A DNA stretch of 64,000 bases from Janthinobacterium sp. B9-8 (GCF_000969645.2 NZ_CP014222.1:1801740-1865739); one strand, 5' to 3'; shown: positions 1 through 8,590, counted from the first letter of the stretch. Numbers and translations: made by a program. The notes: generated from the sequence alone by a model not told the origin.

Positions 1-105
1 GAACACAGAGCACACAGAGAAAATCAAGTTACCTCAAAGAAAGGGAAGTCTTTCTCTGTGTTCTCCGTGTTCTCTTTTAGCTCTGTGTCTACAGACCTTA
101 GGGTC
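1..105. repeat. Palindromic ACAGAG-type interspersed repeat
   Basis: The window opens with ACACAGAG-type words and, after about 25 bases, shows the reverse complement (TTTCTCTGTGTTCTCC, then CTCTGTGTCTACAGACC). The same words recur at 1441-1486, 29050-29155, 31838-31890, 52922-53024 and 53606-53712. The copy at 52922-53024 has the same right end as this one. The repeat runs into the 5' end of ccmH. Confidence 0.75.
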
Positions 106-573
106 TTAGTAAAACGTACCGTACTCCTACTCCTCATCCTGCCTGCGCTCAGCTTTGGCAAGGTAGCTGCGCCTACCGCCAGCGATGTAGCCGCGAATGC
201 GCGTTTGGTCGAGCTATCAGCCGAGCTGCGCTGCCTAGTTTGCCAGAATGAAAGCCTAGCCAGTTCGCGTGCGCCGCTGGCCGAAGATTTACGCCGCGAA
301 GTACGGGAACGCATTGCCGCTGGCGACAGCAATCCGCAAATCATCAGCCACCTCACCGATCGCTACGGTGACTTTGTCACTTACCGCCCGCCATTCAAAG
401 CCAGAACGTTGCTTTTATGGCTCTTGCCACCCCTGCTGCTTTTAATTGGTTTGTTTCTGTTGCTGCGGCAAATCCGCCGCCGCAAACCTACCCCCAGCGA
501 AGCTGATCCGGCCCAACTAGCGGCTTTGCGAGCAGAGTTTGATGGCACCAACAATGGCAAGGACACGCAATGA
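58..573 (+). CDS. ccmH: Cytochrome c biogenesis protein CcmH
   Basis: CcmH is a membrane-anchored periplasmic thiol protein that helps reduce apocytochrome c and presents it for heme ligation with CcmF/CcmI. The CcmH signature is visible as an LRCLVCQNES segment (Cys59 and Cys62 in this numbering). One hydrophobic stretch lies at the N-terminus (signal sequence, about residues 19-34) and one near residues 117-138, followed by a short basic cytoplasmic tail, as in the 150-170 residue family. The start is odd: the only in-frame starts before the signal sequence are GTG codons inside a dispersed palindromic repeat (58, 67, 85). Translation therefore starts in repeat-derived DNA or the repeat reshaped the N-terminus. 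It overlaps ccmI by 4 bases (ATGA). The usual upstream genes would lie outside the window. Confidence 0.9.
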   Translation: MFSVFSFSSVSTDLRVLVKRTVLLLLILPALSFGKVAAPTASDVAANARLVELSAELRCLVCQNESLASSRAPLAEDLRREVRERIAAGDSNPQIISHLTDRYGDFVTYRPPFKARTLLLWLLPPLLLLIGLFLLLRQIRRRKPTPSEADPAQLAALRAEFDGTNNGKDTQ

Positions 574-1412
574 ACACATCGCACTTTGGCTTATTTACCC
601 TGATCTGCGCGCTGATGGTGGTCATTACACTGGCCACGCTGATTTGGCCTTTGCTACGGGGCCGCTCGCAAGCCGGTGATATTCGCCGCGCGCGCTATGC
701 CCTGCACGACACGATTTTGGCCGAACTGGATGAAGATTTACGCTATGGCCGTTTAAGCGAAACCGATCACGTTATCGCCCGACAAGAAGCAGAAAGCCGC
801 CTGATTAATGAAGTTGGCAACGCCAGCCCAACGCTGAACGAGAGGTCTGCACGTGGCTTGGTCATCACGATATTGCTATTACTGCCTCTGGCCGCAGGCG
901 GGCTGTATTTCAAGCTGGGCACCCCCACCGCACTCGACCCAAGCACGCGTCAGCGCCCCAATATCGGCCCAAATGAAATCGCCGCCATGGTCAAAAAGCT
1001 CGAAGCACGGATGGTTTTAGAGCCGAACGATCAACAAGGCTGGCTAATGCTGGCACGCAGCTATCGATCGCAAGCTCGCTATGCGGAAGCGATCAGTGCT
1101 TACGAGAAAGCATGGCCTGCCATTGAAAAAGACGCAGGAGAAATCGCCCGTTTTGCAGGCGTACTCGCCATTGAGCAAAAGAGCTTCAAAGGTAAGCCAA
1201 CTGATCTATTAGTAAAAGCATTGTCAGTCAACGCCAGCGAACCCGATGCCCTCATGCTAGCCGGCAGCGCCGCCGTCGAGCGCGGCGACAAAGCCGCAGC
1301 TAAAGAGTGGTGGAATAAACTACTGATTTTGCTGGAAGTTGGCTCTGAGGATGAGCAATGGCTGAAAGAAGAAATCCGCTTATTGGATAAGCCTAAGGAT
1401 GCGGTGAAGTAG
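570..1412 (+). CDS. ccmI: Cytochrome c biogenesis protein CcmI (TPR)
   Basis: CcmI is the apocytochrome-binding chaperone of the system I cytochrome c maturation complex. The N-terminal third matches the CcmI membrane module: a transmembrane segment (about residues 8-29), a cytoplasmic loop with an LDEDLRYGRLSE segment, and a second transmembrane segment (about 97-115). The periplasmic half carries TPR-like helices beginning near residue 138 (NDQQGWLMLARSYRSQARYA). The start ATG overlaps the ccmH stop (ATGA), which implies translational coupling. It is the last gene of the operon here, since the next gene is on the other strand. At 280 residues it is shorter than the roughly 400-residue forms but normal for betaproteobacteria. 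Confidence 0.88.
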   Translation: MNTSHFGLFTLICALMVVITLATLIWPLLRGRSQAGDIRRARYALHDTILAELDEDLRYGRLSETDHVIARQEAESRLINEVGNASPTLNERSARGLVITILLLLPLAAGGLYFKLGTPTALDPSTRQRPNIGPNEIAAMVKKLEARMVLEPNDQQGWLMLARSYRSQARYAEAISAYEKAWPAIEKDAGEIARFAGVLAIEQKSFKGKPTDLLVKALSVNASEPDALMLAGSAAVERGDKAAAKEWWNKLLILLEVGSEDEQWLKEEIRLLDKPKDAVK

Positions 1413-1440
1413 CTCTGTGCCGCAAAAAAACCAAACCTTG

Positions 1441-1486
1441 AACCACAGAGAACACGGAGAACACGGAGAACACGGAGAAAAAAAAA
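1441..1486. repeat. Half copy of the ACAGAG repeat with a 9-bp tandem
   Basis: Just after ccmI, AACCACAGAG is followed by GAGAACACG repeated three times in tandem (1448-1474) and a run of A. It is one arm of the dispersed repeat found at 1-105 and 52922-53024, expanded into a short tandem array. The rest of the 1413-1612 gap shows no gene. Confidence 0.7.
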
Positions 1487-1612
1487 TTGAACTGCGAGTA
1501 TGGCGGCAGTGGTGCCGCTTTAGCCTGAAATAAAAGCCTCAGCGAAATAGAGCAAGAATCCGGTATAGCACCTTCACCGGGTACTCCAGAGCGGTGGAGT
1601 GCTGGCCTTACC

Positions 1613-1927
1613 CTACCAGCTAAGCGGCGGCTTGCGGCGAGTGTGAAATACTCTGAGTACATGCAATTCATTACCCACTACGCGATAGGGCACCAGCAAG
1701 GGGTATCGGTCGATGATCAGCTCGCGCGTACCGGGTACGCGCCCCGGCCTGCCTGATGCTGGAAAATTGGCCAAGCCTTCAACTTTGGCTTTCACATAGG
1801 CAAACATCTCGGCTGCGACTTGCGGGCTTTCCTGTGCGATATATTCCGCCTCGGCATCCAGATTAGCGATTGCCTTGCGCAGCCACCTAAGCCGCAGGGT
1901 GTTGGTTTTGCTCAAAGTGCCTGCCAC
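1613..1927 (-). CDS. RelE/ParE-family toxin
   Basis: A 104-residue basic protein of the ParE/RelE plasmid-stabilisation fold. N-terminal helices (LRWLRKAIANLDAEAEYIA) are followed by the conserved FPxSGRPGR...GTRELIIDRYPLLVPYRV core and a closing LHVLRVFHTRR strand, the usual toxin signature. Such toxins either cleave mRNA on the ribosome or inhibit gyrase; by the RYPxLVPYR core it is closer to ParE, but the target is not readable from sequence. It lies directly after the antitoxin gene. The 1927 start is GTG; a TTG at 1915 overlaps the antitoxin stop (TTGA) and is a plausible coupled start. Confidence in the family is high and in the target low. Confidence 0.85.
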   Translation of the reverse strand: MAGTLSKTNTLRLRWLRKAIANLDAEAEYIAQESPQVAAEMFAYVKAKVEGLANFPASGRPGRVPGTRELIIDRYPLLVPYRVVGNELHVLRVFHTRRKPPLSW

Positions 1928-2145
1928 TTTGCGCTTAGCTCAGCCACTTCCTCGTCACTGGCAAAATCCCCCGCATCGGCCTCTTGCAGCGCAGCTTTAA
2001 TTTCCTTGACCTGCCAAGTTTCCTGCTCAACAAAGGCTCGGATAGCCTGCCCAGCCAGATAAGATTTGCTACGCCCGGTCGCCACAGCCAGCGCTTCCAG
2101 CTGCTGGCTTAACTCATCTGGCAAACGCATCGACATCATGCTCAT
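1912..2145 (-). CDS. Ribbon-helix-helix antitoxin
   Basis: About 77 residues with an N-terminal CopG/ParD-like DNA-binding ribbon-helix-helix (MSMRLPDELSQQLEALAVATGRSKSYLAGQAI) and an acidic C-terminal tail (about residues 40-77) of the kind that wraps the toxin. It should neutralise the downstream toxin and repress their shared promoter. The start is placed at the ATG at 2145 because the RHH motif begins immediately after it; an in-frame start at 2187 adds 14 residues that look non-coding. It overlaps the toxin reading frame by about 16 bases if the toxin starts at 1927. Confidence 0.83.
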   Translation of the reverse strand: MSMMSMRLPDELSQQLEALAVATGRSKSYLAGQAIRAFVEQETWQVKEIKAALQEADAGDFASDEEVAELSAKWQAL

Positions 2146-2268
2146 GATCAAGCTCCCACGCATTGCAATGTTTTCATTGTAATACATCAGCCAGCCATCG
2201 CCAATAAATAGCCCCTGCTCTCCAGAAATACCCGTGCATAACAGATGCCATCCCTTGCAAACTACCCC

Positions 2269-3576
2269 TCACCCGCCCCCCAAGTGATATTTCTTCACTT
2301 TGTCATACAGCGTTTTACGCGGCAGGCCGAGGGATAGGCTGGCGGCGGTGATTTGGCCTCCGGCACGCAGCAGTGCATCTTCAATCAGGTTTTTTTCGAA
2401 GCGCTCCACCAGCGAGGGTAAATCAAGTGCGGCTTCGCTGGCGGGTAGATCGTCCAGCAGCGCAAGTACAAAGCGATCGGCCACATTTCGCAGCTCACGC
2501 ACATTGCCGGGCCAGCTTTGCAACATCAGCTCCCGCATCCGGGCGGGGGCCACGATAGGTGCGGGGCGATGGTAGCGCAGTGCGGCTTGCAGTACAAAAT
2601 GCTCGAATAATAGCGGGATATCTTCGCGTCGCTCCCGCAGGGGCAATAAATTTAGCGTGGCTACATTCAAGCGGTAGTAAAGATCCAGCCGAAACTGCTG
2701 CTGATCGCTCAGCAGTTTTAAATCACTTTTGCTGGCAGCAATCACCCGGCAATTGACCGGGATGCTGACATTACCCCCAAGCCGCTCCAGTTGCCGCTCT
2801 TGCAAGACTCGTAGCAATTTAACCTGCAGCGTCAGCGGCATACTTTCCAGCTCGTCCAGAAACAGCGTGCCGCCATTGGCGTATTCAATTTTGCCGATTC
2901 GCAGCTTGCTTGCGCCGGTGAATGCGCCTGCTTCATGGCCGAAAATTTCGCTTTCAAACAATTGCTCGGGCAACGCTCCGCAGTTGAGCGCCACAAAGGG
3001 ATGCGTTGCGCGATGACTGTGCTCGTGCAGGCAACGCGCCACCAACTCTTTACCCGTGCCGGTTTCGCCCATAATCAGTACATCGGCGTCGGTGTCGGCG
3101 ATATTCATAATGCGGTGGCGCAATTGCTCTATGCCTGCACCACGCCCCAACAAGCGCCCCTCTATGCCGGATCTGCGCTCTAGTTCACGGCGCAGTTGGC
3201 GGTTTTCCAGCACCAATTTGCGTTTTTCCTCTGCGCGCCGCACCACTTCGATCAGCTGCTCGGATGAAAAAGGCTTTTCGATAAAATCATAAGCGCCATC
3301 CCGCATCGCCTGCACAGCCATTGCCACATCGCCGTGGCCGGTAATCAGCACCACGGGCAGCTCGGCGTCCCGCTGCACACTTTTCGCAAGCAACTGCAAA
3401 CCGTCCAGCCCCGGCAAGCACACATCGCACACCACTACACCCGCAAAATCAGTTTGCAAGAGTGGTAGGGCCGATTCGGCGTCGGCAAAGGTCTCCACCT
3501 CAAAGCCTGCCAGCTCTAGCGTTTGGCTGCCTGCGTGGCGGATCATCGCTTCATCGTCGATCAATAAGACCTTCAT
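2269..3576 (-). CDS. dctD: DctD-like sigma-54 response regulator
   Basis: An NtrC-class activator of sigma-54 RNA polymerase, 435 residues. Receiver domain at 1-120 with acidic pocket D7-D8 and phosphoacceptor D51 (VVVCDVCLPG). AAA+ domain at about 145-375 with Walker A GETGTGKE and the intact GAFTGA loop that contacts sigma-54. Fis-type helix-turn-helix at the C-terminus (QITAASLSLGLPRKTLYDKV). The order and spacing match DctD, which controls C4-dicarboxylate uptake, but here the gene is the last of an operon with an ABC transporter. It overlaps the sensor gene by 4 bases (ATGA). A sigma-54 promoter at 8064-8079 upstream of the operon is the obvious target, giving autoregulation. The ligand is unknown, so the symbol marks family, not proven substrate. 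Confidence 0.88.
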   Translation of the reverse strand: MKVLLIDDEAMIRHAGSQTLELAGFEVETFADAESALPLLQTDFAGVVVCDVCLPGLDGLQLLAKSVQRDAELPVVLITGHGDVAMAVQAMRDGAYDFIEKPFSSEQLIEVVRRAEEKRKLVLENRQLRRELERRSGIEGRLLGRGAGIEQLRHRIMNIADTDADVLIMGETGTGKELVARCLHEHSHRATHPFVALNCGALPEQLFESEIFGHEAGAFTGASKLRIGKIEYANGGTLFLDELESMPLTLQVKLLRVLQERQLERLGGNVSIPVNCRVIAASKSDLKLLSDQQQFRLDLYYRLNVATLNLLPLRERREDIPLLFEHFVLQAALRYHRPAPIVAPARMRELMLQSWPGNVRELRNVADRFVLALLDDLPASEAALDLPSLVERFEKNLIEDALLRAGGQITAASLSLGLPRKTLYDKVKKYHLGGG

Positions 3577-5399
3577 TGCTGCTCCTGTGCTGCGAGTAAC
3601 TCCAACTCAAAACAAGCCCCGCCTTCTGGGCGGTTGCTGGCCTGCAAATTGCCACCAAAATCACGCACAATCGATAGCGAAATCGCCAGCCCCAAACCCA
3701 GGCCTTCGGCATCGCCCTTGGTGGTAAAAAAGGGATCAAACACATTAGACAACTGCTCTGCTGCAATGCCGAGGCCATTATCGAGTACGCTTATTTTTAC
3801 TTTGCCTTGCATCTGCTGCACTGCCAGCGTGATCTGGGCATCCGCTTGGTTTTTTACCGCATCCAAGGCATTTCTGAGCAAATTAATCAGCACTTGCTCC
3901 AGACGCACCGCATTGCACAGCACCCACACTGGCTCGGGCTGCTCGATATTTAACGCCACTCTTTGCTGGCGCAAGCGTTGCTCCAGTAACAGCAGGGCAT
4001 TGGCAATGGATTGCGTCAACAGTACCGGCTCGGCGCGATTATCGCTTTTTCGGGCAAAAGAGCGCAGCTGCCCGGTGATCTTGCCCATGCGCTCGGTTAG
4101 CTGGCTGATATACACCAGATTGCCCGCTACCTCAGTGGTATTGCCACGCTCCAGCAGCAGCTTGGCATTGTCGGCCAAGGCACGCATGGCGGTGAGTGGC
4201 TGATTGAGTTCATGCGTTACCCCGGCAGCCATCTGGCCCAACACGGCCATTTTGCCTGCTTGCACCAGCTCATTTTGCGCCGCACGCAGATCAAGCTCGG
4301 TGCGAATACGCTCGGCAATTTCGCGTTGCAACTGGGTATTGGCCCCCAGCAAATCATCGGTACGCGCAGCTACTTTTTGCTCTAGCTGATCATGCGCCTG
4401 TTTAAGTGCCTGGCTGGCGCGCTGATTATCGCGGATACGCCGCCGCCTTTGCCGCCAGAATAAATACCATGCCAGCAAAGCCAATAGACCAAGACTGGTA
4501 CCGAGCAAGACGCGGCTCACGCCCTGCCGGATCGAGGTGAGATCCGTAAAAAGCACAATTTGCCAGCCCAGATCAGGCACTTGTGCGGTTTGCACCAGCA
4601 AATCGGCTTGATCGCTGCCTGTTTTAAAGCGCGCCAATTGGGTATTGCCATCCAAGCGCTGCTGTTTTAGCAAACCCAACTCCGGAAAAATATTGCGACC
4701 ATATTGGCGGCTCTCCTTAATATATCGCAGCGTATAGCTGGGCAATGGGGCCAGCGTATGCCACTTCCACGCCGGATCGGTGGCTAAAAACGCAATGCCG
4801 TCTTTATCACTCACCAGCATGCGCTCGCCAGTTACGCGCCAATTGCTCTCCAGTGCATCGAGGCTCACTTTGGCCACCACCACGCCCAGCACCCGCTCGC
4901 CATCTCTGATTGGGTAAGATAAAAAATAACCGGGTTGTTGCGTGGTAAAGCCCACGCCATAAAAGCGCCCTGCGTAGCCTAAGCGGGCTTGCTGATAATA
5001 AGGCCGAAACGCATAGTTACTGCCAATATAGCTCTGTGGGGTATCCCAATTACTGGATGCCAGCGCTAGGCCTTCGGCATTTAATACATAAATCGCCGAT
5101 GCCTGCGCCGCATCGTTCACCGCTTTTAAATAGCGATTCACCCGCTCCAATTGCACCGCATCCTGCGGAGCACGCAGCAAATCGGCCAGATCACGCTGGC
5201 TAGATAAAACAAAGGGCAGCCATGTATAACGCTCTACGGCATTACGCAAGCTGCCGGTGTAAACATCGAGACGATGCTGACCGGCAGTGCGCAATTGCAC
5301 CAGCGCGCTGCGCTCACTCCACTGGGCGGCCAGCCACAACAGGCTGCCCGCCAAGCAAAGTGTCGCCAATATCCAGAAGTATCGCGCTGGTTTAAGCAT
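3573..5399 (-). CDS. dctB: DctB-like sensor histidine kinase
   Basis: A 608-residue membrane sensor kinase. N-terminal transmembrane helix (about residues 8-26), a long periplasmic double-Cache-type sensor (to about 290, with an NYAFRPYYQQA element typical of DctB), a second transmembrane helix (about 293-316), a coiled-coil linker, then HisKA with His396 (GVTHELNQPLTAMR) and an HATPase domain with N and G boxes (LINLLRNALDAV, DNGLGI, GLGLGLAIS). It should phosphorylate the regulator encoded immediately downstream. It starts only 3 bases after the ABC ATPase stop, so sensor and transporter are probably co-translated. The periplasmic domain likely senses the transporter's substrate or a related acid; the substrate is not readable. 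Confidence 0.88.
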   Translation of the reverse strand: MLKPARYFWILATLCLAGSLLWLAAQWSERSALVQLRTAGQHRLDVYTGSLRNAVERYTWLPFVLSSQRDLADLLRAPQDAVQLERVNRYLKAVNDAAQASAIYVLNAEGLALASSNWDTPQSYIGSNYAFRPYYQQARLGYAGRFYGVGFTTQQPGYFLSYPIRDGERVLGVVVAKVSLDALESNWRVTGERMLVSDKDGIAFLATDPAWKWHTLAPLPSYTLRYIKESRQYGRNIFPELGLLKQQRLDGNTQLARFKTGSDQADLLVQTAQVPDLGWQIVLFTDLTSIRQGVSRVLLGTSLGLLALLAWYLFWRQRRRRIRDNQRASQALKQAHDQLEQKVAARTDDLLGANTQLQREIAERIRTELDLRAAQNELVQAGKMAVLGQMAAGVTHELNQPLTAMRALADNAKLLLERGNTTEVAGNLVYISQLTERMGKITGQLRSFARKSDNRAEPVLLTQSIANALLLLEQRLRQQRVALNIEQPEPVWVLCNAVRLEQVLINLLRNALDAVKNQADAQITLAVQQMQGKVKISVLDNGLGIAAEQLSNVFDPFFTTKGDAEGLGLGLAISLSIVRDFGGNLQASNRPEGGACFELELLAAQEQQ

Positions 5400-5401
5400 A
5401 T

Positions 5402-6196
5402 TTAATCAGAGCTCAAGCCGCATAGCTCGGCCTGCTGATGGCGCTGCTGCTCTTCCATCACCAAGGCACCAAGCTCACGTTTAAGCGCGTTGAATTCAGC
5501 CGAGCTAGGATCGCGCGGCCTTGGAATATCCACCAGCACATCGCGCTTTACCGTGCCTGGGCGGTAAGTAAGCACAATGATGCGATCGGCCAGATAAATC
5601 GATTCCTCGATGCTGTGGGTGACAAACAGAATGGTTTTTTTATGCTCCTGCCAGATTTTAAGCAGCTCATCTTGCAAGCTGCGGCGGGTGAGCGCATCCA
5701 GCGCGCCAAAAGGCTCGTCCATCAGCATAATCGGCGAGTTAAGCGCCAAAATACGTGCAATGGCCACGCGCTGGCGCATACCGCCAGACAAATCCTTAGG
5801 AAAACGCTTGCGAAACTCCACCAGCTTGAGCGTTTCTAACAGCTCGGCCACTTTGCTATCGATCTGTTCCTGTGGCATTTTCTGGATAGTCAGGCCAAAG
5901 GCAATATTCTGCTCAACCGTCATCCATGGGAACAGCGCGTATTCCTGAAACACCATGCCGCGATCTGGCCCGGTGTCTTTAATCAGCGCGCCATCCACGG
6001 TGATGCTGCCGCTCGTTGGATGGGAAAACCCAGCTACCGCGTTCAGCAAGGTAGATTTGCCACAGCCCGATGGCCCCAGCAGGCAAACAAACTGCCCATT
6101 GGGAATCTCCAGATTAATATCACGCAAGGCCACCACATCGTCCCCTGGCGTTTTAAAAATCTTATTGACCTGCTCTATTTTGATTTGTGCCGTCAT
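5402..6196 (-). CDS. ABC transporter ATPase (SsuB/TauB/NrtD family)
   Basis: The energy-coupling subunit of a nitrate/sulfonate/taurine-type importer, 264 residues. Walker A GPSGCGKST near residue 42, Q-loop FQEYALFPW, signature LSGGMRQRVAIARIL, Walker B LMDEPFGALD and switch His (VTHSIEES) are all intact, so it should be an active ATPase. The Q-loop and the TYRPGTVKRDVLVDIPRPRD tail are typical of the SsuB/TauB group. It sits between the permease (2-base gap) and the sensor kinase (2-base gap). Sulfonates, nitrate/cyanate, or small aromatic or heterocyclic compounds are possible substrates of this family. Confidence 0.9.
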   Translation of the reverse strand: MTAQIKIEQVNKIFKTPGDDVVALRDINLEIPNGQFVCLLGPSGCGKSTLLNAVAGFSHPTSGSITVDGALIKDTGPDRGMVFQEYALFPWMTVEQNIAFGLTIQKMPQEQIDSKVAELLETLKLVEFRKRFPKDLSGGMRQRVAIARILALNSPIMLMDEPFGALDALTRRSLQDELLKIWQEHKKTILFVTHSIEESIYLADRIIVLTYRPGTVKRDVLVDIPRPRDPSSAEFNALKRELGALVMEEQQRHQQAELCGLSSD

Positions 6197-6198
6197 GA

Positions 6199-7020
6199 TT
6201 AGTGCTCCAAGCCGCGGTGCCAGCGCAACAAGTGGTTATTGAGTTTATTCATCGCCATATCGATCGCAAGGCCCAATAAGCCGATGGTCAACATGCCTGC
6301 AATGATTTTGTCTGACCAAAAATACTCACGCGCCTCTAAAATTCTGAAGCCCAGCCCGTTATTTACCGCAATCATTTCGGAAACGATCACCACAATAAAC
6401 GCCGTGCCCACCCCAATACGCGCACCGGCCAGAATATACGGCGTGGCCGCCGGTAAGATCACTTTCAGGAACAAGGTGCTCTGGCCTGCGCCTAAATTAC
6501 GCGCCGCACGCAGATAGATAGAATCCACCTGGCGCACCCCGGCAATGGTATTCATGAGTACAGGGAAAAACGCGCCAATCACAATCAGGAAAATCGCCGG
6601 TGCATTACCCAGACCAAACCATAAAATAGAGAGCGGGATATAGGCAATCGGCGGAATCGGCCGTAAAACCTGAATCATGGGATTAAACCAGCTATACACC
6701 CGCGGGCTAGCCCCCATGAGCAGCCCCAGCGGCAAAGCCAGCCCAGCGCCAATTGCAAAGCCCACAATCACCCGATACAGCGTGCCGATGGCGTCGTGAA
6801 TCATTTCCCCTGAAAACAACCAAGCGGTATAGCTGCTCTGGCTGGCGTCATAGGCCTCCATCGGCAATAAATACGCATACCAGCGCACCACCACCTGCCA
6901 TGGAGAAGGCAAAATCTGTGGATTTAACCAGCCCGCCATTGCCGCAGCCTGCCAAAGCGCAATCAAGACTACGGGCAACCAAAGCCCCGTCACGGCACGG
7001 GCGAATAATGTTTTATTCAT
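6199..7020 (-). CDS. ABC transporter permease (SsuC/TauC family)
   Basis: A 273-residue inner-membrane permease of the BPD_transp_1 type, with about six transmembrane helices beginning at residue 13. The cytoplasmic coupling loop ARNLGAGQSTLFLKVILPAATP, the EAA motif that docks on the ATPase, lies near residues 180-202. Its RPIPPIAYIPLSILWFGLG segment is characteristic of sulfonate/nitrate-type permeases. It lies 10 bases after the binding-protein gene and 2 bases before the ATPase gene, which gives a standard three-part importer. Confidence 0.9.
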   Translation of the reverse strand: MNKTLFARAVTGLWLPVVLIALWQAAAMAGWLNPQILPSPWQVVVRWYAYLLPMEAYDASQSSYTAWLFSGEMIHDAIGTLYRVIVGFAIGAGLALPLGLLMGASPRVYSWFNPMIQVLRPIPPIAYIPLSILWFGLGNAPAIFLIVIGAFFPVLMNTIAGVRQVDSIYLRAARNLGAGQSTLFLKVILPAATPYILAGARIGVGTAFIVVIVSEMIAVNNGLGFRILEAREYFWSDKIIAGMLTIGLLGLAIDMAMNKLNNHLLRWHRGLEH

Positions 7021-7030
7021 CGGATTGCCC

Positions 7031-7996
7031 TTATTTCACGTTTAAAGATTTCTTAGCCTGATCGAGCAGATCCAGCTTCACCCACTCTTTGGCCACCGGC
7101 GGCTTCACCATCTTGCCCACGCCATATTTGGCCATAAAATCGGTGGTGATCTGCATATGCTCAACGCTCAGATTGTAATAAAACGGCGAATTAGCAATGG
7201 CATCCTGATAATCATCCACCGTAATCTGGCCTTTAAACATATTGCTGCGCACATAGTTTTCGGCGAGTTTAGGGTCATCCATAAAGGCTTTGGTGGCTTG
7301 CACAAAACATTTCATAAACTTTTCCGCCAGCGGGCGATTACTGCTGTAAAGCTTCTCGCTCATCACAAGGGTGCGAATCGGCTCGCCCATCGGGCTATCG
7401 TAAGGCTTTAGCAACTCCACACCAAAACCTTTATTAATCGCTTGCGAAGCCTGTGGCTCTGATTGCGACATGGCATCAATTTGCTTTTGCATCAGTGCTT
7501 GGTTTAAATCTGCAAAGGGCAGGTAAACGATTTTGACATCCTTGCCGGGCTTTTCAGACCAGCTCAGATTCGCCTTGGCTAGCTCCGCCAACAGCGCCAG
7601 CTCCTGCGCACCACCACGTGCCACCCCTACCGATTTACCTTTAAAATCCGCCACGTTTTTAATAGTGGACCCTGGCTGCACCACAATACGAATGCCGCCT
7701 TTGGCAAAGCCCGCCACCGCATACACCGGCACGCCGCCTGCCCGCCCGGCAATTGCCGCGTCCGCCGCACTGGCCGCCACATCAATTTCGCCCGCAATAA
7801 TGGCCGGCATAATATCCAGCCCCTTGGCAAACATCCGCTCCTCTACCTTAATCCCGCATTTAGGCGCGATTTCCTTGATATACGATACCGCACCGTAATG
7901 GGCGAATTTGAGATTACCAAGACGAATGACATCCTCTGCGGCATAGGCAGAAAAAGAAGTCATGGCTAGCGATGCGATCAAAGTGAATTTCATCAT
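7031..7996 (-). CDS. ABC substrate-binding protein (NMT1/SsuA-like)
   Basis: The periplasmic binding protein of the importer, about 321 residues. A signal peptide (MMKFTLIASLAM, cleavage after AYA) is followed by a type II binding fold with the NMT1/SsuA-like features IIAGEIDVAASAADAAIAG (about residues 55-75) and FKGKSVGVARGGAQELAL. The start at 7996 is chosen because a GGAG ribosome site lies about 8 bases upstream and the signal peptide begins there; an upstream in-frame start at 8032 would add 12 residues that look like leader DNA. It is the first gene of the operon and is preceded by the sigma-54 promoter at 8064-8079. The ligand cannot be named. Confidence 0.87.
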   Translation of the reverse strand: MMKFTLIASLAMTSFSAYAAEDVIRLGNLKFAHYGAVSYIKEIAPKCGIKVEERMFAKGLDIMPAIIAGEIDVAASAADAAIAGRAGGVPVYAVAGFAKGGIRIVVQPGSTIKNVADFKGKSVGVARGGAQELALLAELAKANLSWSEKPGKDVKIVYLPFADLNQALMQKQIDAMSQSEPQASQAINKGFGVELLKPYDSPMGEPIRTLVMSEKLYSSNRPLAEKFMKCFVQATKAFMDDPKLAENYVRSNMFKGQITVDDYQDAIANSPFYYNLSVEHMQITTDFMAKYGVGKMVKPPVAKEWVKLDLLDQAKKSLNVK

Positions 7997-8063
7997 TGCA
8001 ACTCCGTAGCTAAAAGACGAGGGCAAAATCAATCAAAGCCTGATTGGCTTACGTCTAATGCTG

Positions 8064-8079
8064 AGCAATTAGCTTGCCA
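8064..8079 (-). promoter_or_regulatory. Sigma-54 (-24/-12) promoter of the ABC-dctBD operon
   Basis: On the minus strand the sequence reads TGGCAAGCTAATTGCT, which has the required GG-N10-GC spacing and matches TGGCAC-N5-TTGCW at all but one position. The predicted start lies near 8053, leaving about 57 bases of leader before the binding-protein ATG at 7996. Upstream (8089-8108) is a TGCAA-N10-TTGCA dyad that could bind the activator. The operon ends with a GAFTGA-containing sigma-54 activator, which fits. This was found by eye and not tested. Confidence 0.72.
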
Positions 8080-8109
8080 GCTGGCCCATGCAAAGCAACT
8101 ACATTGCAA

Positions 8110-8590
8110 ACCCTTGCCTACAAAGAGGAAAGTAAGGTGCGCTAAAAATAGGCATGACTTGTTTTCTGGCGAAACTACAGAATCACATACAGTTTAGCGG
8201 CGGGAAACCGCCATCATTCAGAAGAAAACCCACCGATGGCACCAGCCGATATAGCAAATACGCCAGAGACAAAAAAAGGGTTGGGTGTAGCAAGAGAAGA
8301 AGAGACAACGAAATCCAAATCAGAAAAATACCAAGCGAAAAAGAAATCCAAAGCGAGAGGCCCCACATAAATTCTAAAACAACTAGGGCATCGCTATGCT
8401 GCACACAATAACAAACTCTCGATACAAGATTTTCAGTGCCATGAGCCTAATTATTTTGCCCAGCTTAAGTAGCAGCTTTTTTATTGCGCAAGCGATCAAA
8501 AACAAAAAATTACTAAACACTTACAAACAACACACGAAATATGCCATTTGCTTTAGACTACCGCTCATCCTAATCAATACGAGTTGCTAA
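8110..8590. other. AT-rich stretch without a convincing gene
   Basis: Between the operon promoter and the lipoprotein gene the DNA is purine- and AT-rich. Short open frames exist on both strands (for example 8183-8404 minus, and 8396-8590 plus with one hydrophobic segment), but none shows a family signature. The plus frame ending at 8590 abuts the lipoprotein ATG directly, so it could be a short leader; I cannot support it as a gene. Confidence 0.4.

Noticed and set aside
8154-8411. Open frames on both strands (8154-8411 plus, 8183-8404 minus)
   Set aside because: Low-complexity purine-rich DNA gives both frames. The minus frame is a plain hydrophobic run and neither has a ribosome site or a family motif.
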